DNA from: Geosiphon pyriformis
Taxonomy: Eukaryota > Glomeromycota > Glomeromycetes > Archaeosporales > Geosiphonaceae
Assembly (NCBI GenBank): GCA_016748015.1
Contig: JAAOMT010000787.1
Span: 8,431 to 21,109, forward strand
Direction: 5' to 3'
DNA length: 12,679 nt
Shown: positions 8,910 through 12,679 of the stretch, piece after piece
Layout of the letters: each line of letters begins with the position of its first letter
How positions within the stretch are numbered: the stretch's first letter is position 1
The notes under the pieces: model-generated
The model's database searches: none
The model's input: only the letters and a program-made list of their open reading frames with translations
What the model was told of the DNA's origin: nothing
Translations under genes and position numbers: made by a program

Positions 8910-9028
8910 TTAGCGGAGAAACACAAATATGCATTTAAAAGTTATATTTCTAATGCTTTTTAGTCAAAGAATGTTTTATGGTTTTAACCCGTGATAAAAC
9001 CAAGACATTAGAAATTATAAGCCGCTAA
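8910..9028. repeat. nested fold-back sequence (imperfect palindrome)
   Basis: Three pairs of arms nest in order: TTAGCGG (8910-8916) with CCGCTAA (9022-9028); TATATTTCTAATG (8943-8955) with CATTAGAAATTATA (9006-9019, one extra base); and TGGTTTTA (8979-8986) with TAAAACCA (8995-9002). The outer left side has unpaired bases, so the stem is interrupted. It lies 159-277 bp beyond the stop codon of the BTB-BACK-TLDc gene, on the side where that transcript would end. It could be a small fold-back transposon remnant or a transcript hairpin; there is no decisive evidence for either. Confidence 0.7.
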
Positions 9029-9186
9029 TAAAGTCATTTTAAAGTTTTTGATTATTTTAAAATAGATAAATATTATCATTTTAACTTTATTATGGGGTTT
9101 AAAATAGTAGGATATAAAACATTCCGCCAGTGAAAATTTCTAAGATAGACAGCACAACATTCAGAAAAGGTATAATCAAATCAAAT

Positions 9187-10685
9187 TTACCTTTTTATGA
9201 TTTGAAAAATTTCATACTCCTCGAAAGAAAAATTCACCCGTTGATTTTCTGATCCAAGTAAACCATGCTCATAATTACCTGTCTTTCGACAAAAGCACTG
9301 TGAACTATTTTTAAAATCACTGCCACACAATCTAATATTGGCACCTCCAAAAGTGGGTCCATCATTTGGCCCACCATAAGGTCCAAATCCTGTAAAAAAC
9401 TTGCTAAGTATAGAATTTTCAGTTTTATCATCTCCAAGAGAAAAAATAAAACTTCCTTTTCCCTCTAAATATTCATTCCTAGAATGCCAAGATTGTGGGT
9501 TAAAGCCGCCAATTATCTGACCAGTTCCTTTCACTTTGATTACGCTAACTGTTGCTCCTTTATCATCGCATAATCGATGAAAATCCGCTGGAGTAAATCC
9601 GTCTCGACTTCCACGAAGTAACAATTTAAAATTATTTTCAAGTTGATTTCCAAAAGGAGTATTGTCATCTTTGCCTTGAATCCAATGATCAAGCTGTTGA
9701 ATGTTTTGCGATTTAAGAAGCTTTGTATCAATATTTGATCTAGTCAAACGTAATGGCTGAGCGTCTACAGACTTTTGATGACTACCCGGTACGAGATAAT
9801 GATGTAAAAGATCTTCATATAAAGTTCCAGGTAAGATTCTCGCAAATGGTTTTACTTTGTGATAGAAGTCAACTGAAGATATGTTAAAGAAGCGGATTAA
9901 AGGTAGAAGCCTTTCGATGGATTCCTTAAAGGCGTTAAAGTTTTCATCTGTCCAGTAAAGAACATTTTTCGTCTGAATATCGCTATCCAATTTAGCAACT
10001 CCCCATTCTACAATCTTTTCCCATATTTCAGATTCTTCTATATTTATTTCATCCTGGGTTAAAATTGAGAAAAGAGCATTTTCACTAAGGGAGGTAAAAT
10101 CTTCCGAGTTGAAGACTATAGCTGGATTTTCAGCAGCTATTTCGGTGCAGAATTTTTGTAACTTTTTGAAAGAATCATGCATAAATGAAGTTTTCTGCAA
10201 AATAGCAAAACCTTCTTTTAGCTCTTTTGCACGATTTTCAATCAAATAGTCTTCAAGATGATCAATCATGTTTTCTAGAATAAGCTCGTCAGCTGTAACA
10301 AGGAATTCTAAAATGGTAGGTACTCCATGTTTATCAAGAGAAATCTCGCCATTATAAATGTATCTGCAGAAAAATTAAAGAGTGAGTTTCATGTTGGCTA
10401 AAATATTAAAGGAAATGAAAACACTTACCTGAGAATTATTTCAAAAATTTTTGGTGAAATATTAGGTTTAGGGAATATTATGGTATTATTTTCCCTTTTA
10501 ATCCAATTGCTAGAGAGTGCGACAGCAAAATATGGTGATCTTGCTGCTAAAATTTGGGAATGAGCATAAAAAGTTCTGATATCGGGCGCTTCGCCAACTA
10601 TAATTCTAATATCAGAGAACTTCTGACTGTTAAATAAATTCTCAAAATCATTAGATAAAGCGTGAAAGTATTGCTGGGGTGACAT
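9187..10685 (-). CDS. BTB-BACK-TLDc domain protein (477 residues, two exons)
   Basis: Exon 1 is 10685-10429 and exon 2 is 10363-9187, with a 65-bp phase-2 intron between. Residues about 1-118 form a BTB/POZ domain (SDIRIIVGE, YAHSQILAARSPYF, then IFEIILRYIYNGEISL across the splice). Residues about 120-265 form a BACK-type helical region (LENMIDHLEDYLIEN, EIWEKIVEWGVAKL). Residues about 295-477 form a TLDc domain (FKLLLRGSRDGF, FHRLCDDKGATV, GQIIGGFNP, GSFIFSL, PTFGG, ending EEYEIFQIIKR). BTB-BACK proteins usually act as dimeric Cullin-3 substrate adaptors. TLDc is linked to oxidative-stress responses and V-ATPase binding; the role of this combination is inference. The start is the ATG at 10685: upstream the frame has only a GTG at 10763, directly after a TAA. 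The stop overlaps AAG|GTAAAT, a donor-like sequence, but the TLDc domain is complete. No lesions were seen. Confidence 0.95.
10364..10428 (-). other. intron of the BTB-BACK-TLDc gene
   Basis: The donor CTCAG|GTAAGT lies at 10429/10428 and the acceptor TTCTGCAG|ATAC at 10364/10363. The intron is 65 bp and splits an Arg codon (AG|A). Splicing joins EIILR to YIYNGEISL, a continuous BTB motif, so the intron is well supported. Confidence 0.95.
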
Positions 10686-10763
10686 TGGTAAAATATGAGA
10701 AGTCTGAGTGAGGTCTTTTTCCCTAAGATCAGTAATCGTGCCATTGACACAATATTCATACAC

Positions 10764-10910
10764 TTATCCGGAGCAAAAGTCACATGTTAATCTGCACTTT
10801 ATCGAGAGATCATTCTCAAGGTGCTCTGCAACTTGCTCTAATCAAACGGCCTCCAAAGATCAGAGCCGCTATTTGAAAATCATAAACAGCCGGGTTTTCA
10901 GTTTTTTCAA
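10764..10910. other. GC-richer block upstream of the BTB-BACK-TLDc gene
   Basis: By my count, 60 of 140 bases in 10761-10900 are G or C (43%), far above the surrounding DNA. On the minus strand it reads as two short overlapping open stretches: one includes YDFQIAALIFGGRLIRASC and ends in a stop, the other includes AEHLENDLSIKCRLTCDFC and ends at the TAA just upstream of the gene's frame. This looks like a 5' leader or a decayed coding fragment, perhaps from a repeat. I do not recognise the protein. Confidence 0.5.
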
Positions 10911-10924
10911 ATATAACCCTTGAG

Positions 10925-12679
10925 TGAAATTTTTATTAGTACTATAAACAGATTTTACCCCCAAATTGAGTGAAAACTTTTTCTTTATTATATTTTATTT
11001 CCAAACTTTTAAACCATTTTGATATTAATCAATATTTTTCAGTTATTCAGAAATTGGTCAATTTGGTCATTTTTTCATGCTTGCATATTTTATTGCTTTT
11101 AGCACATTAAATTACTTGGCAAATTTGGGAGTTAAAAAGCTAAATATAAAAAAAATATAAAAATTTATTGGAAATTTTAAAAAACCAAAGCTTACTTTTA
11201 AAATTTTCACAATTAAATTCATGTTAATTTTTAACATATTTTTCATATAAAGAATTTCAAAAATAATTTATTAGTTAATTTTTCTTTAATAAATTTACTC
11301 TTTTTAAGATATCTTGTTACATGACAATTATCTGTTTATGGTAGTTGCATATTGTTTAATATTAATTAAACATTGGAAAGAAAACTTAAAATAACATGAA
11401 TTAGAGTCTATATCTACTTTTTATTTTCAATTACAAAAACTGTCAAATTTATTTTTTCATATGAAAATGCTTTAGAAAAAATTGGCTTTTAAATAAGATC
11501 TGAAAATTTCTCGAATTAAATAAAAAATATTTTTTCTTATTAATAAATCATTACTTGAAACATAATAATTTTCTGTAAGTTAATATGTATCTTATGTAAT
11601 ATTAAATAAGCAATAAAAAAAATTAAGATTGAGTAAAAAATTTGGTTCAAGCACATTTAGCAATTAGTTTGAACAACATATATAAGCATTCTATTTTGAA
11701 GAAAGCTTTTTTTATTTGCTTTATAATTTTTTAACCAAATACAATATTGAAAAATAAACTTTTTGGTCCTGATTTTATTGTCTTTTCGCTACTATTTTAA
11801 ATTTTTATAATATCTTTTCAGATTTGCATGATAACTTTTAATTAGACCCGAGATTTTTTTTTGTTTTTAAATTATTAATGCTAACCAATTTTTTTTTAAA
11901 GCATGTATTGAAAAATGTATTTCAAGTCTTACAAAATAGAACTTCTAAATTAGAAAAGACTGTAAAAATAAAGAAGAATGATTAGATATTTTTTGCACAA
12001 GACAGCGTTAAAATATTGGGATAATTTCCTTAAAGGATCACATTAATAGAGGTTTCAAATAATTTTAGCTTGCTCACAACTAAATCAAATATTCACAAAT
12101 TCTTGAGATTAAATTTTTCTTCAAAATACATAGGAGAACAACTTTTAAAAATAACAATTCTATGCCATTTTCTTTAGAAAAAAATATAAAAAGATCAAAA
12201 TTATACTTAATTTAAGGAATAAACAAATTATTAAATAATTTTGATCGAATTATTTTTGTCTTAGCAATTATTTTTTTTGAAAATTCTAATCTTTGTCTTT
12301 AAGAGTATTTTAGAATTAGGAAGATTCATTTTAATTTCATGCTTTAAAAAATAAACTTTGAAAAAAGTATTTTATTTTCAAAATTTAAAGTACCCAGTAA
12401 GATTTATTTATCCAATATTTGATTTTTTTAAATTGTCAAGTTAAAAAACAATAGAATTTGTGAAAATTACCTTCCTAATAGTTACCAATTTAAGAAATTT
12501 ATTGAAGGCCCTTGAAACTTGAAGTTCATTTTGAAGATAAAAATGAAAACAAAATGATCTTATTTCATAAGTTCTTTGGCTTAATGTTTTTATTAAAGAT
12601 CTCTTTTGCTTAAAATAAATTAATTCTTTCTTAAATTGTCATTTACTACTATATTTAGCATTGAAAACTTTATATTATT
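10925..12679. other. AT-rich stretch without a supportable gene
   Basis: No open frame of useful length, no RNA gene, no transposon ends and no clear tandem repeat are visible. The first few hundred bases lie upstream of the minus-strand BTB-BACK-TLDc gene and may hold its promoter, but no motif rises above the AT background. Confidence 0.6.

Noticed and set aside
9234-9731. Two other minus-strand frames within the TLDc region
   Set aside because: They are out of frame with the well-supported BTB-BACK-TLDc protein.
10686-10763. N-terminal extension of the BTB protein starting at GTG 10763
   Set aside because: There is no ATG in this extension and a TAA directly precedes it. The ATG at 10685 gives a normal BTB start.

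Overview
This is a strongly AT-rich eukaryotic window (roughly three quarters A+T by eye). Its genes have short introns (47-97 bp, GT...AG) and it carries microsatellites and a non-autonomous transposon. A BTB-BACK-TLDc protein beside secreted class 3 lipase-like genes, with this base composition and intron size, suggests an arbuscular mycorrhizal fungus (Glomeromycotina, Rhizophagus-like). That assignment is inference from family knowledge, not from a search.

Layout. 1-2228: AT-rich DNA with no supportable gene. 2229-3658 (minus): a four-block gene for a secreted class 3 (fungal) lipase-like protein, intact apart from one probable frameshift in an A5 run near 3170. 3659-4104: intergenic stretch with an (AAT)n microsatellite. 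About 4105-5390 (plus): a diverged, decayed paralogue of the same gene, lying head to head with it and broken by frameshifts and stop codons. 5391-7009: AT-rich, no gene. 7010-7712: a 703-bp MITE-like DNA transposon with 26-bp terminal inverted repeats, flanked by TAA on both sides, with internal repeats and a run of 19 G. 7716-8909: AT-rich, no gene. 8910-9028: a nested fold-back (hairpin) sequence. 9187-10685 (minus): an intact two-exon BTB-BACK-TLDc gene (477 residues), preceded by a GC-richer block of about 150 bp. 10925-12679: AT-rich, no gene.

How the parts relate. The two lipase loci share ancestry: matching motifs in the same order and at least two intron positions conserved in position and phase. 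In both, the position of the catalytic serine in the nucleophile elbow is glycine, while in the better copy the Asp and His positions remain. This suggests a non-hydrolytic lipase fold before the duplication. The BTB-BACK-TLDc gene is a separate cytosolic or nuclear-type adaptor gene with no visible link to the lipases. No rRNA, tRNA, CRISPR or prokaryotic feature was seen.
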